64,000 nucleotides of DNA from BD2-11 clade cluster bacterium bin43. GTDB taxonomy: Bacteria > Gemmatimonadota > Gemmatimonadetes > Longimicrobiales > Gaopeijiaceae. The stretch is from assembly GCA_002238605.1 (NCBI GenBank), contig MPMR01000002.1, positions 186,001-250,000 on the forward strand. Reading direction: 5' to 3'. Shown one piece after another: positions 42,035-51,679 of this stretch (position 1 is the first letter of the stretch; each line of letters starts with the position of its first letter). The notes beneath the pieces were generated by a model. That model was not told the origin of the DNA. It saw nothing but the letters and a program-made list of their open reading frames with translations, and ran no database searches. Position numbers and translations under genes: made by a program.

Positions 42035-44739
42035 CGCGCGTCGCCGCCGCCGCTCGCGGAGAGTTCGCGTACAACGGCTTCGCCCGCCGCGAGCGCCTCG
42101 TCCAGCCGGCTGGGATCGGCGACGCCCGCCTGGGCCATGTGCGGTCGCCCGCCGCCGCGTCCTCCCACCACCGCCGCCACCCCCCGCACCACGTCGTCCG
42201 CCTTGATCCCCCGGCGGATGAGGGCGGCGCCGACGAAGCTGAACAGGGTCTGCTTGCCACCGGGGAGCTCGGCGGCGACCACCGCCACCCCACCCGGCTC
42301 GGCGGCCAGGAAGTCGTCGCCGTAGCCGCGCACCTCGTCCGCCCGGCGCGCCCGCAGCCGCACCGCCCGGTAGGCAGCCCGGAAGGGGTCGCCGTCGCCA
42401 AGGGTGAGCTCGCTGGCCACGACCACGGTTTCGCGCGCCCCCCCCGCCTTGCTCATCTCGTCCAGCAGCCGCTCGAGCTCCTTCTTCTCCTCGATCAGCT
42501 GCTGCGTGCGCCGAACCGCGTTGCGCACCGGCGTCCGGAGCAGGCCCGAGACCTGCTCGAGCTCGGCCTCAATGTCCTGATAAACCTTGAGCGCGCCGGG
42601 CCCCGTAACCGCCTCGATTCGGCGCACCCCCGCCGCCACCCCCGCCTCGCTCACCACCTTGAAGAGCCCGACCTCGCCGGTATGGCGCAGGTGGGTGCCG
42701 CCGCACAGCTCGATGCTCACTCCGGGAACCGTGATCGTGCGCACTCGGTCGCCGTACTTCTCGCCGAAGAGCGCCATCGCGCCCGCGGCGATCGCCTCGT
42801 CGTACGTGGACTCTCCGGCCTCGACGGGATGGTCGCGCCACACCGCCTCGTTGACGAAGGTCTCGACCCGATCGACCTCCTCCGGCGTCATCGGCCCGGA
42901 GTGGGCGAAGTCGAAACGCAGCCGGTCCGGGGCCACCAGCGATCCCTGCTGGGTGGCGTGCTCTCCCAGCACCGACCGGAGCGCCGCGTGCAGCAGATGT
43001 GTGGCGGTGTGGTTTCGCTCGGTGTCGTGCCGGACGTCCTCCGGGATCTGGGCATGCACGGGCAAAGGACCCGCATCCAGCGGGGGCGGATCGCCCTCCA
43101 GCGGCCCGATCAGCGCGGTCCGGCCCTCCACCCGCTCGACCCGCTCCACCGTCAAATGCCACCCGTCCCCCGTCACCTTCCCCTGATCGGAGATCTGGCC
43201 GCCGGCCTCGACGTAGAAGGGGTTCTCGCGCAGCTGCACGTGCCACTTTCCGGCGCCTTGGCCCTCGCGCACGGCGATCACTACCGTCGATGTTCCCCGA
43301 TGTTCGTACCCTACGAAACTCTGCTCGGCATTCTCGCCCAGATACTGCCATGGGAGAGTGGCGCTCAGATCGCCGCTGGCTGCTGGAATCCCTGAACTAG
43401 CCACGCCACGAAGGGCCGCCGTTGGCCGACTCCGCGCTCTCTGCCTCTCCAGCGCCTTCTCGAACCCCTCCACATCCACCGAATACCCACGCTCCCGCGC
43501 TATCACCTCGGTGAGGTCCAGCGGAAAGCCGAAGGTGTCGTATAGTCGGAAGGCGTCCTCTCCGCTAATCACGCCACCCCGCTCCCCGCCTTCTTCCGCG
43601 ACGATGGCATCGAAGCGCTCCATCCCTCCCTCGATGGTCGTCAGGAAGCGCTCCTCCTCCCCCCGCGTGATCGACAGGATGTGCTCCGCCCGCTCGACCA
43701 GCTCCGGATAGGTCCCGCCCATGGCCGCGATGACCGCGTCGACCACCTCCACAACGGTGGGCTCGCGGCGACCCAGCAGCCAGGCGTGCCGCACGCCGCG
43801 CCTCAGGATCCGCCGCAGCACGTAGCCCCGCCCCTCGTTGGACGGATAGACCCCGTCGGCCAACAGGAAGGCCACGGCGCGGCTGTGGTCGGCGAGCACC
43901 CGGTAGCTCACCCCTTCCGGCGCCTTCGGGTCGTACGCCCGCCCCACAGCCTGGGACGCGCGTTCCAGCAGCGGCTGGAAGAGGTCGATGTGGTAGTTGG
44001 AGTCAACGCCCTGCAGCACCGTGGCCAGGCGCTCGAGCCCCGCCCCGGTGTCGATGGAGGGCGCCGGCAACGGGTGCTGCACCCCGGCCTCGTCCCGGTT
44101 GAACTGCATGAACACCAGGTTCCACAACTCGAGGAACTCGCCCCGCTCGCCCTTTTCCTCGAACTCGTCGACCGGCGGATGCACGCCCCGCTCCCCCCTC
44201 GGACGCAGGTCGTAGTGCACCTCCGAACAAGGGCCGCACGGTCCCGTGTCGGCCATCTGCCAGAAGTTGTCCTTGTCTCCCAGGCGGTAGATGCGCGACC
44301 GCTCGAGACCCGCAACCTCGTGCCACAGCTCGGCGGCTTCGTCGTCCGTATGGTGGACGGTCGCGTACAGCCGGTCCGGGTCGATGCCCAGTTCGACGGT
44401 CAGAAAGTCCCAGGCGTAGCGGATGGCCTCGCGCTTGAAGTAGTCCCCGAACGAGAAGTTGCCGAGCATCTCGAAAAAGGTGTGGTGGCGCGCGGTCCGC
44501 CCCACCTCCTCCAGATCGTTGTGCTTTCCCCCGGCGCGGAGGCACTTCTGGGAGGTGACCGCGGTCCGGTGCGGCGCAGCCTCCTCCCCCAGGAACACGC
44601 TCTTGAACTGGACCATGCCCGCGTTGGTGAAGAGCAGGCTGGGATCGTTCCCGGGAACCAGCGAGGAGCTGGATATTACGCCGTGTCCGCGCTCTTCGAA
44701 GAACCCCAGAAAGCGCCGGCGGATTTCAGCAGTGTCCAT
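42031..44739 (-). CDS. alaS: Alanyl-tRNA synthetase
   Basis: 902 aa, full length. Class II catalytic core: SSSLVPGNDPSLLFTNAGM, FFEMLGNFSFGDYFK and GAGLERLATVLQG. Editing domain: NHTATHLLHAAL (zinc His pair) and CGGTHLRHTGEVG (zinc Cys). The C-Ala dimerisation domain ends in a Gly-rich GGRGGGRPHMAQAG. It charges tRNA-Ala and removes misacylated Ser/Gly. It starts with ATG 114 bp after recA and heads the alaS-small gene-cca-rarA coupled chain. Confidence 0.97.
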   Translation of the reverse strand: MDTAEIRRRFLGFFEERGHGVISSSSLVPGNDPSLLFTNAGMVQFKSVFLGEEAAPHRTAVTSQKCLRAGGKHNDLEEVGRTARHHTFFEMLGNFSFGDYFKREAIRYAWDFLTVELGIDPDRLYATVHHTDDEAAELWHEVAGLERSRIYRLGDKDNFWQMADTGPCGPCSEVHYDLRPRGERGVHPPVDEFEEKGERGEFLELWNLVFMQFNRDEAGVQHPLPAPSIDTGAGLERLATVLQGVDSNYHIDLFQPLLERASQAVGRAYDPKAPEGVSYRVLADHSRAVAFLLADGVYPSNEGRGYVLRRILRRGVRHAWLLGRREPTVVEVVDAVIAAMGGTYPELVERAEHILSITRGEEERFLTTIEGGMERFDAIVAEEGGERGGVISGEDAFRLYDTFGFPLDLTEVIARERGYSVDVEGFEKALERQRARSRPTAALRGVASSGIPAASGDLSATLPWQYLGENAEQSFVGYEHRGTSTVVIAVREGQGAGKWHVQLRENPFYVEAGGQISDQGKVTGDGWHLTVERVERVEGRTALIGPLEGDPPPLDAGPLPVHAQIPEDVRHDTERNHTATHLLHAALRSVLGEHATQQGSLVAPDRLRFDFAHSGPMTPEEVDRVETFVNEAVWRDHPVEAGESTYDEAIAAGAMALFGEKYGDRVRTITVPGVSIELCGGTHLRHTGEVGLFKVVSEAGVAAGVRRIEAVTGPGALKVYQDIEAELEQVSGLLRTPVRNAVRRTQQLIEEKKELERLLDEMSKAGGARETVVVASELTLGDGDPFRAAYRAVRLRARRADEVRGYGDDFLAAEPGGVAVVAAELPGGKQTLFSFVGAALIRRGIKADDVVRGVAAVVGGRGGGRPHMAQAGVADPSRLDEALAAGEAVVRELSASGGGDAR

Positions 44740-44795
44740 CTGTAAAGGGCCAGGTGCGGGAAGGCGCCGCCGCCCGATACGGGACGCCAGCCCCT

Positions 44796-44825
44796 AGAAT
44801 AACCGCGCCCCGCAGCCGGGCTCAA
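44796..44825 (-). promoter_or_regulatory. Possible sigma70-type promoter of alaS
   Basis: On the minus strand TTGAGC (44820-44825) and TATTCT (44796-44801) are separated by 18 bp in the recA-alaS gap, about 55 nt before the alaS start. Match and position are reasonable, but the evidence is by eye only. Confidence 0.35.
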
Positions 44826-44853
44826 TACGCGTCCGGCTCGCCATCGGCGCAAC

Positions 44854-46005
<1,152 letters not shown>

Positions 46006-46252
46006 CGCTGTATGTCTCCGTCTGATTCGCGTGAACGAGGAAGTGCCATCCCAACATACGAGACCCGAACAGAAAGCGAAAGGGGGCCCGCGTGGGAAGA
46101 AACATAACGGGTCCCCGATGGCCCCTGGAATGCTTTATCGGGACGATCTCGGGACCCCCGTTGCGGAGGGACGGCGACTCCTGTTCTCTTTTCTGACGGG
46201 CGGCCCCGGTCGGCCCGGTTCGACTGGAAGACACTCGCTGGAGCTGCTGACC

Positions 46253-47065
46253 ATGACGACAAGACAGACCCTGCTTCCGCCACTGCTGGTCTGCTTGCTC
46301 GCGGCAGTGCCGGGCGCCGCGCAGGAAATTCCGGACCACGCGGACTTCACGCGGCTGCTCGAGGCCGTCGTCCGCTCGCCGCGGGTGGACTACGCGGCTC
46401 TCCAGAACCGCAACGCGGAGCTGGCCGCCTATCTCGACCAGCTCGCCGGCACCGATCCGGCGGCGCTCGGGTCGGCTGCCGACGAAGTCCAGCTCGCGTT
46501 CTGGATCAACGCCTACAACGCCTGCATGCTGGACCGGGTGGCGACGCACTATCCGATCCGGAAGAACGCCGGTCTCGTGGGCTCGATCCGCAACGCGTTC
46601 GCCGACCGCCCCGACAACTCCGTCTGGCAGATCCGGGACGTCTTCACGGGCGCCTTCTGCGACGTCGCAGGAGCCACCCGCTCCCTCGACGAGATCGAGC
46701 ACGAGATCATCCGGCCCACGTGGGGTGAACCGCGTATCCACTTCGCCGTCAACTGCGCCGCCCTGAGCTGTCCGCCGCTGGCGGCCGAGGCCTACGTGCC
46801 GGAGCGCCTCGATGACCAGCTCGATCGAGCCGTGCGCGGCCTGGTGGCGAATCCCGAGCACTTCCTCATCGATCGCTCGGGGACCGGATCCCTCACCCTG
46901 AACCGGGTGCTGGACTGGTACGGCGGTGACTTCGGAGGCACGGAGGGCCTGCTCGGCTTCTTTGCCCGGTACCTGTCCGATGAGGATGCCGGATTCCTCC
47001 GGCGCCCGGGCGTCGAGGTGCGCTTCTTCGAATACGACTGGACGCTGAACGACCTCGATCCGTGA
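46253..47065 (+). CDS. DUF547 domain exported protein
   Basis: 270 aa from the ATG at 46253, with GGAG 9 nt upstream and a clear signal peptide (LLPPLLVCLLAAVPGAAQ); the frame is open upstream. The DUF547 core is seen in QLAFWINAYNACMLDRVATHYP, a WQIRDVFTG segment and HFAVNCAALSCPPL, ending with FEYDWTLND. The domain is widespread in bacteria and plants with no agreed function; the conserved Asn, Cys, Ser and Trp residues suggest a peptidase-like fold. Its stop overlaps the GTG of the glycosyltransferase gene. Confidence 0.88.
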   Translation: MTTRQTLLPPLLVCLLAAVPGAAQEIPDHADFTRLLEAVVRSPRVDYAALQNRNAELAAYLDQLAGTDPAALGSAADEVQLAFWINAYNACMLDRVATHYPIRKNAGLVGSIRNAFADRPDNSVWQIRDVFTGAFCDVAGATRSLDEIEHEIIRPTWGEPRIHFAVNCAALSCPPLAAEAYVPERLDDQLDRAVRGLVANPEHFLIDRSGTGSLTLNRVLDWYGGDFGGTEGLLGFFARYLSDEDAGFLRRPGVEVRFFEYDWTLNDLDP

Positions 47066-47781
47066 CCGGCGCCACCCTGGGGGTGGTGATCCCGACGATC
47101 GACGAAGCGGGTCATCTGCCCGGACTGCTGGCCGATCTTGCCGACGTTGAGCTTCCGCTTCGCGTCGTGGTTTCCGATGGCGGCTCGGCCGACGACACCC
47201 TCGACCTCGCCCGCGCCGGAGGCGCCGTGTGTCTTTCCGGGCCCCGCGGGCGCGCCGCCCAGATGAACGCCGGGGCGCGCGCGCTCGACACCCCCTGGCT
47301 CCTTTTCCTGCACGCGGATTCCCGTCTCCCGCCCGTCTCCCGCTCGGCGCTCGTCTCCGCGCTCCGCGCCGACAACGGTCCGGCGGCGGCCTATTTCCTG
47401 TTCCGCCTGCGCGGACGCGGCTGGTTCTGGCGCCTGGTGGAGTCCGGTCAGCGCGTGCGCGAGCGCCTGACCGGCCTCGTGTACGGCGACCAGGGCCTGC
47501 TGGTGCGGCGCGAGGTGTTCGAAGCGGTCGGCGGCTACCCCGAGCTGCCCCTCATGGAAGATGTGGAGATGGTGCGCCGGCTGCGCCGCTCCGGGAGGAT
47601 CGCACGCCTGCCCGGTCCTCTGGTGACCAGCCCCAGAACCTACCGGCGGCTGGGAAGATGGAAGGTCTGGCTGCGCAACGGGGCGGCCATCTCGCTATAT
47701 CTGGCCGGCGTCGCTCCCGAGCGGCTGGTGCGCTGGTATCCTGAACGCTTCCCGGTCTCGGAGAACGGACGGAACAGGTGA
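47062..47781 (+). CDS. Family 2 glycosyltransferase (TIGR04283-type)
   Basis: 239 aa from a GTG overlapping the DUF547 stop. GT-A fold signs: VVIPTIDEAGHLPGLL start, VVVSDGGSADDTLDLA, GRAAQMNAGA, LFLHADSRLPP (metal DxD-like) and YGDQGLLVRREVFEAVGGYP, PLMEDVEMVRRLRR. It transfers an unknown sugar. This type commonly pairs with the DUF2064 protein encoded next, as it does here with a GTGA overlap. Confidence 0.88.
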   Translation: MTGATLGVVIPTIDEAGHLPGLLADLADVELPLRVVVSDGGSADDTLDLARAGGAVCLSGPRGRAAQMNAGARALDTPWLLFLHADSRLPPVSRSALVSALRADNGPAAAYFLFRLRGRGWFWRLVESGQRVRERLTGLVYGDQGLLVRREVFEAVGGYPELPLMEDVEMVRRLRRSGRIARLPGPLVTSPRTYRRLGRWKVWLRNGAAISLYLAGVAPERLVRWYPERFPVSENGRNR

Positions 47782-48392
47782 CGCGCGGCGTGGAACGCAC
47801 CCTGATCGCATTCGCGAAAGTGCCTCGGCCGGGGCGGGTCAAGACGCGTCTCGCCGCGGCCATCGGCGACGCCGAGGCCGCATCCCTGTACCGCGTCATG
47901 GGCCGCCGGATACTGGATGGGGTTCGTGGCGGGGATTATCGCGTCGTCGTCTACATCGATCCCGCGAATGAGCTGGCGGCGGCGCGCGCCTGGCTGGGCG
48001 CGGCGGGCGTCGATTTCAGACCCCAGAAAGGCGACGGCCTGGGGGAGCGCCTGGCCGACGCTTTCCGGACCGAGTTCAAGCGCGCACGGCGCGTGTGCGC
48101 CATCGGCACCGATGCCCCCGCGGTGGACCGTCCCGTCGTCGAGCGGGCCTTCGCTCAACTCTCGACGAACGATCTCGTGCTGGGTCCCGCGCTGGACGGC
48201 GGATACTACCTGATCGGCACGGCGGGCTACCGGCCCGAACTATTCCGCGAGGTGCCCTGGAGCACGGAGGAAGTCATGACCGTGACGCTGGCCCGGGCGC
48301 GCGCCCTGAAGCTGCGGACGGCCGCCCTCGAGCCGCTGCCGGACATCGACACCGTCGAGGACCTGGAACGGGCGGGCGCTCCCCCGTGGTGA
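47778..48392 (+). CDS. DUF2064 nucleotidyltransferase/glycosyltransferase-like protein (TIGR04282-type)
   Basis: 204 aa from a GTG overlapping the previous stop. It opens LIAFAKVPRPGRVKTRLAAA, the signature of this family, which resembles the GT-A nucleotidyltransferase fold of CofC and MobA. GTDAPAVDRPVVERA and LGPALDGGYYLIG contribute the substrate-binding loop. The family is often found beside TIGR04283 glycosyltransferases; the substrate is unknown. It is the last gene of the three-gene operon and is followed by a strong terminator hairpin. Confidence 0.88.
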   Translation: MTRGVERTLIAFAKVPRPGRVKTRLAAAIGDAEAASLYRVMGRRILDGVRGGDYRVVVYIDPANELAAARAWLGAAGVDFRPQKGDGLGERLADAFRTEFKRARRVCAIGTDAPAVDRPVVERAFAQLSTNDLVLGPALDGGYYLIGTAGYRPELFREVPWSTEEVMTVTLARARALKLRTAALEPLPDIDTVEDLERAGAPPW

Positions 48393-48427
48393 TCAAGGCG
48401 TCCCCGCCGCCCTGATGGTCAGTCCAC

Positions 48428-48470
48428 GACGAAGCCCGCCCCGGCGCGGATGGCCGGGGCGGGCTTCGTC
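48428..48470. terminator. Bidirectional terminator hairpin, 18-bp perfect stem
   Basis: GACGAAGCCCGCCCCGGC (48428-48445) pairs perfectly with 48453-48470 around a 7-nt GCGGATG loop, in the 104-bp gap between two convergent genes. No U-run follows on the plus strand. The length and symmetry allow it to end transcription from both sides. Confidence 0.8.
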
Positions 48471-48496
48471 GAACTTGCGCGAAACGCGGAAAGACG

Positions 48497-49906
48497 TCAG
48501 CCGCGCACCCGCGCCGGCAGTTCGTACGGCTGCCAGCGTCCGGGGGTCACGGGCACGTAGATCATCGGAATCGGATCCTCGCCCGCCGCGGCGGACTCCG
48601 CGAAGAGCGGCACGCCCATCCACTCGCCGACCCGGGTGATGGTGGCGCAGTTCGGGTTGATCTGTTCGCCCACCTTCTCGTACGGGTAGCCCCCGTGCTC
48701 GATCTCGCTGTCGTTGTTGAACCACTCGGCGTCCGCCGCGTATACGCCGCCCAGCGCTTCCACGGCAATCACTTCCGCCCCTTCGGGCGTGGCCATCACC
48801 GTGCCGTTCTCACCCGTCGCCAGGCACAGGGTCCGCTCCATGCTGAGCTCGATCGGAACCTCGGTGGTGCGCTCGATGACGACCGTGTCCGGCGGCGGCG
48901 CGGGAAGCTGAATCGGCTCCGGCCGCGGCATCAGCTCGGGCCTGCACAGCAGACCGCTGCCGCCGGGACAGAGCGCCAGCGAAGCCATCACCCCGAAGCG
49001 GGAACTGCGATATATGGTGGAGTTCTCGACGTGCTGAATTCCGAGCACATAGGCGCCGGCCCGAATCCCGCCGACGTCCAGCTGCAACCCGGTGTTGAAG
49101 TCCCATCCGTCGTATTCGCCCATGAGGTTCAGGAGCACCCCCCGGGACAGCTGGATGTGCAGTGCGGTGGCCGCGAGCCAGCCGCGCGAGTAACGCCTGC
49201 CGTACCAGCCGAGATCGCTTCCGCTCCCGCCGAACATCCCCATGCCGTATCCCAGCCCGAAGGTCAGGTCGTGCTCCGGAAGGGCGTCGCTGTCCACGCC
49301 GGCGAGCTGGAAGGTCGCCATCGCGTACGGAGAGAACGAGGTCGCCATGTCGTCGACCAGGCCTCCCTCGTATTCGCCGTAGAATCGGATGTCGGGGAAT
49401 CCGAGGCGGGGAGGAATGTGGTCTTGCCCCTCCCCGGAGAAGGAAGGTCCGCTCACGAAGCGCGCGCCCACCGCCAACCCGAATCCCGACGACTCGGGAC
49501 TCACCAGCGCGACCCGGCCGAATGCCCCGACCATGTTCCCGCCGTCTTCGGCATCGGCGAAATTCTGGAAGGAGGCGCCGAGTTCGACGCGGTCGAAGAG
49601 GCCGATCGCAACCGACGCGTCCTGCAGCCACTCGCTCCACTCGCCCGAGAGACGACCCTTTTCGATCCCTCTCTGGGAGATGAATACGCGCTCGTCCACG
49701 CTGATCCCGAACCCCGAATAGGTGCCCGTGATCGCGAGATGCGGGAGCGTGGAAGCGGCGGGGACGTTGAAGAATCCGGAACCGTACCGCAGCGTGCTGC
49801 CGATCTTGGTGCCCTGAGCGTCGAGCGGCTGAACCTGAGCAGCCCCGGCCAGCCCCACGAGCAAGAGGGGCATCCAGCGTCCTCGTCGATTGCCACGTCC
49901 TCTCAT
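48497..49906 (-). CDS. Outer-membrane beta-barrel-type protein of unknown function
   Basis: 469 aa with a signal peptide (MPLLLVGLAGAAQVQPLDAQ). Residues 35-320 alternate in short beta strands rich in Gly, Tyr and Phe (GFGISVDERVFIS, FGLGYGMGMFGGSG, FNTGLQLDVGGIRAG), as in an outer-membrane barrel. A Pro-rich linker follows, with a C-terminal domain of about 120 residues including a Cys and a GGYPYEKVGEQINP region. No family was recognised. It lies 135 bp downstream of ccmD and may be an independent unit. Confidence 0.6.
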   Translation of the reverse strand: MRGRGNRRGRWMPLLLVGLAGAAQVQPLDAQGTKIGSTLRYGSGFFNVPAASTLPHLAITGTYSGFGISVDERVFISQRGIEKGRLSGEWSEWLQDASVAIGLFDRVELGASFQNFADAEDGGNMVGAFGRVALVSPESSGFGLAVGARFVSGPSFSGEGQDHIPPRLGFPDIRFYGEYEGGLVDDMATSFSPYAMATFQLAGVDSDALPEHDLTFGLGYGMGMFGGSGSDLGWYGRRYSRGWLAATALHIQLSRGVLLNLMGEYDGWDFNTGLQLDVGGIRAGAYVLGIQHVENSTIYRSSRFGVMASLALCPGGSGLLCRPELMPRPEPIQLPAPPPDTVVIERTTEVPIELSMERTLCLATGENGTVMATPEGAEVIAVEALGGVYAADAEWFNNDSEIEHGGYPYEKVGEQINPNCATITRVGEWMGVPLFAESAAAGEDPIPMIYVPVTPGRWQPYELPARVRG

Positions 49907-50041
49907 CCTGTCACTCCTTGCGAGCGTCCATGCGCCGCGACCCGTGCCCGACCTGTAGCCGATCGCACACCCGGGCGCAAACGCCGAAGTGTTGAAAAAA
50001 TAGGCCGAAGGAGAGCCGAAATCCAGCGAGTGTAACGCGGT

Positions 50042-50287
50042 TCACGCGTCGCGATCCCCGGTTCCCCCGTGCTCCAGTCCGCGCATCCGCCTGCCGATGG
50101 AGAACATCCAGCCCACAAGCAGCAGCCACGCCAGCGAATAGGCGATGAAGACGTACCAGTACGGCCGCAGCGACTGCTGTGCGAGCACCTCGGTTCCCAC
50201 CTGGGCGCTCACGGGCGCAGCGAAAGCCAGCAACGCCGCCAGCGCGGCCAGAAGGACGGTTTCCGGTCGGGAACGAAGACTACGCAT
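50042..50287 (-). CDS. ccmD: CcmD-family heme exporter small subunit
   Basis: 81 aa from the ATG at 50287 (AAGGAG 6 nt upstream). A signal-like hydrophobic stretch is followed by RPYWYVFIAYSLAWLLLVGW, the single transmembrane helix typical of CcmD, and a basic GRRMRGLEHG end. CcmD holds together the CcmABC complex and helps release heme-loaded CcmE. It ends the ccm cluster, 10 bp after ccmC. Confidence 0.78.
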   Translation of the reverse strand: MRSLRSRPETVLLAALAALLAFAAPVSAQVGTEVLAQQSLRPYWYVFIAYSLAWLLLVGWMFSIGRRMRGLEHGGTGDRDA

Positions 50288-50297
50288 GGCCGGCTCC

Positions 50298-51002
50298 TTA
50301 GGCTGCCCGAGGCTGGTCGCGCGTTTCCAGGGCATGCTGGTAACGCAGATGCTCGAGGCCGTATCTGAAGATGACGATGGAGAAGAAGATGAGGGTAAAG
50401 GCCAGCAGCCCGACCATCAGGGTGATCAGCATGTCCGAATCCAGCGTCGGCCCCTCATCGATATTGAGCACCACAGGCTGGGGATGGAGCGACGGGAACC
50501 AGAGCACGCTGACGTGGACGAGCGGAATCAGCAGCGCTCCCAGGACGCCGATCACCGCCGCCATGCGTTTTCCCGCCAGCCGATCTTCCGCCGAAGCGCG
50601 CACGAGGAAGTAGCCGAGGAAGACGAACCACATGAGCAGCGTCAGGGTCAGGCGCGGCTCCCAGGTCCAGGGCGTCCCCCAGGCGTACGCCGCCCAGAGC
50701 GGCCCCGAGGTGAGCATGATCGCCCCGAAGACGAGCCCCCCCTCGGCCGCGGACTGCGCCGCCCAGTCCAGCCGCTCGTCGCGCAGCCAGAGATAGGCGG
50801 CCCCGCACAGCGCGGTGATGCCGAAGGCGAGGAAGGTCACCCATGCGGAGGGGACGTGCACGTAGAAGATGCGCTGCACGATCCCCATGGTGCGCTCCGT
50901 CCCCACCCAGAAGAAGACCAGCCAGTGGAGAACCAGCACGCCGGCGACGCCCAGGACCCCCAATACCATCGCCATCCATCGGATGCGCGTCAGTGACATC
51001 AT
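50298..51002 (-). CDS. ccmC: Heme exporter protein CcmC
   Basis: 234 aa from the ATG at 51002, overlapping the ccmB stop. Six hydrophobic helices carry a HVPSAWVTF segment with heme-ligand His and the tryptophan-rich WGTPWTWEPRLT loop between helices; Glu replaces the usual Asp there. CcmC moves heme onto CcmE. It is longer at the C-terminus than some homologues. Confidence 0.93.
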   Translation of the reverse strand: MMSLTRIRWMAMVLGVLGVAGVLVLHWLVFFWVGTERTMGIVQRIFYVHVPSAWVTFLAFGITALCGAAYLWLRDERLDWAAQSAAEGGLVFGAIMLTSGPLWAAYAWGTPWTWEPRLTLTLLMWFVFLGYFLVRASAEDRLAGKRMAAVIGVLGALLIPLVHVSVLWFPSLHPQPVVLNIDEGPTLDSDMLITLMVGLLAFTLIFFSIVIFRYGLEHLRYQHALETRDQPRAA

Positions 51003-51679
51003 TCCTCCACCACGTATCGAAACAGGATCGCGCCCGCCGCGAGCGAAAGCACGGCAAAGGCCGCCAGCAGATAGAGGCTGCCCTCGACCTCCTGTGCGGG
51101 ACGCGAGGCGAAGATGCGTCCCGTGGCCGTGACTCCGAAGATGACGACAGGAACCAGAAGCGGAAAGATCAGGATGGGAAGAAGGGTCTGTCCCATGGTG
51201 GTCTGCGCCGATATGGCGCTGAACAGCGTGGTGACGGCCACGACTCCGAGCGTCGCCACGGCGAGCACGCCGGCAAGCAGGAGAGGATCGCCTCCGTAAT
51301 CGAATCCGAAGAACAGCCAATAGGCCGCGAGCGCGATCACCTCGATCAACGCGACCAGCACGAAATTCGAGATCACCTTGGCCAGGTATATGCCATCCAG
51401 TGGAATGGGGCTTGCGAGAAGGCCCTGGATCGCGCCGTGCTCCCGCTCCATCTCGAAGGTCCGGCCCATGCCCAGCATGCCTCCGAACAGGATCGTCATC
51501 CAGAGCAGGCCCGCCGCCAGCTGCTGCATCCGCACCAGCCCCTGATCGATCGCGAAATGAAAAAGGATGGCCACCAGCACGGTCAGCCCGCCCATCGCCG
51601 CCAGCCGTTCCCGGGTGCGCAGTTCGAGCAGGAGATCCTTGCGCACGATGGCTGCGACCTGCCGGAGATAGACGGTCAC
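50999..51679 (-). CDS. ccmB: Heme exporter protein CcmB
   Basis: 226 aa from a GTG overlapping the ccmA stop. Six membrane helices with the family segments QVAAIVRKDLLLELRTRE, FEMEREHGAIQGLLASP and LLPILIFPLLVPVVIF. It is the permease partner of CcmA in the CcmABCD complex. Confidence 0.93.
   Translation of the reverse strand: MTVYLRQVAAIVRKDLLLELRTRERLAAMGGLTVLVAILFHFAIDQGLVRMQQLAAGLLWMTILFGGMLGMGRTFEMEREHGAIQGLLASPIPLDGIYLAKVISNFVLVALIEVIALAAYWLFFGFDYGGDPLLLAGVLAVATLGVVAVTTLFSAISAQTTMGQTLLPILIFPLLVPVVIFGVTATGRIFASRPAQEVEGSLYLLAAFAVLSLAAGAILFRYVVEE

Noticed and set aside
46006-46252. LexA/SOS box before recA
   Set aside because: Only loose TTCG/GAAC fragments are present; none forms a proper inverted repeat of a known LexA site.
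49970-50020. Possible terminator with TTCGG repeats and a T-run downstream of ccmD
   Set aside because: The TTCGG copies are direct, not inverted, so no hairpin forms.
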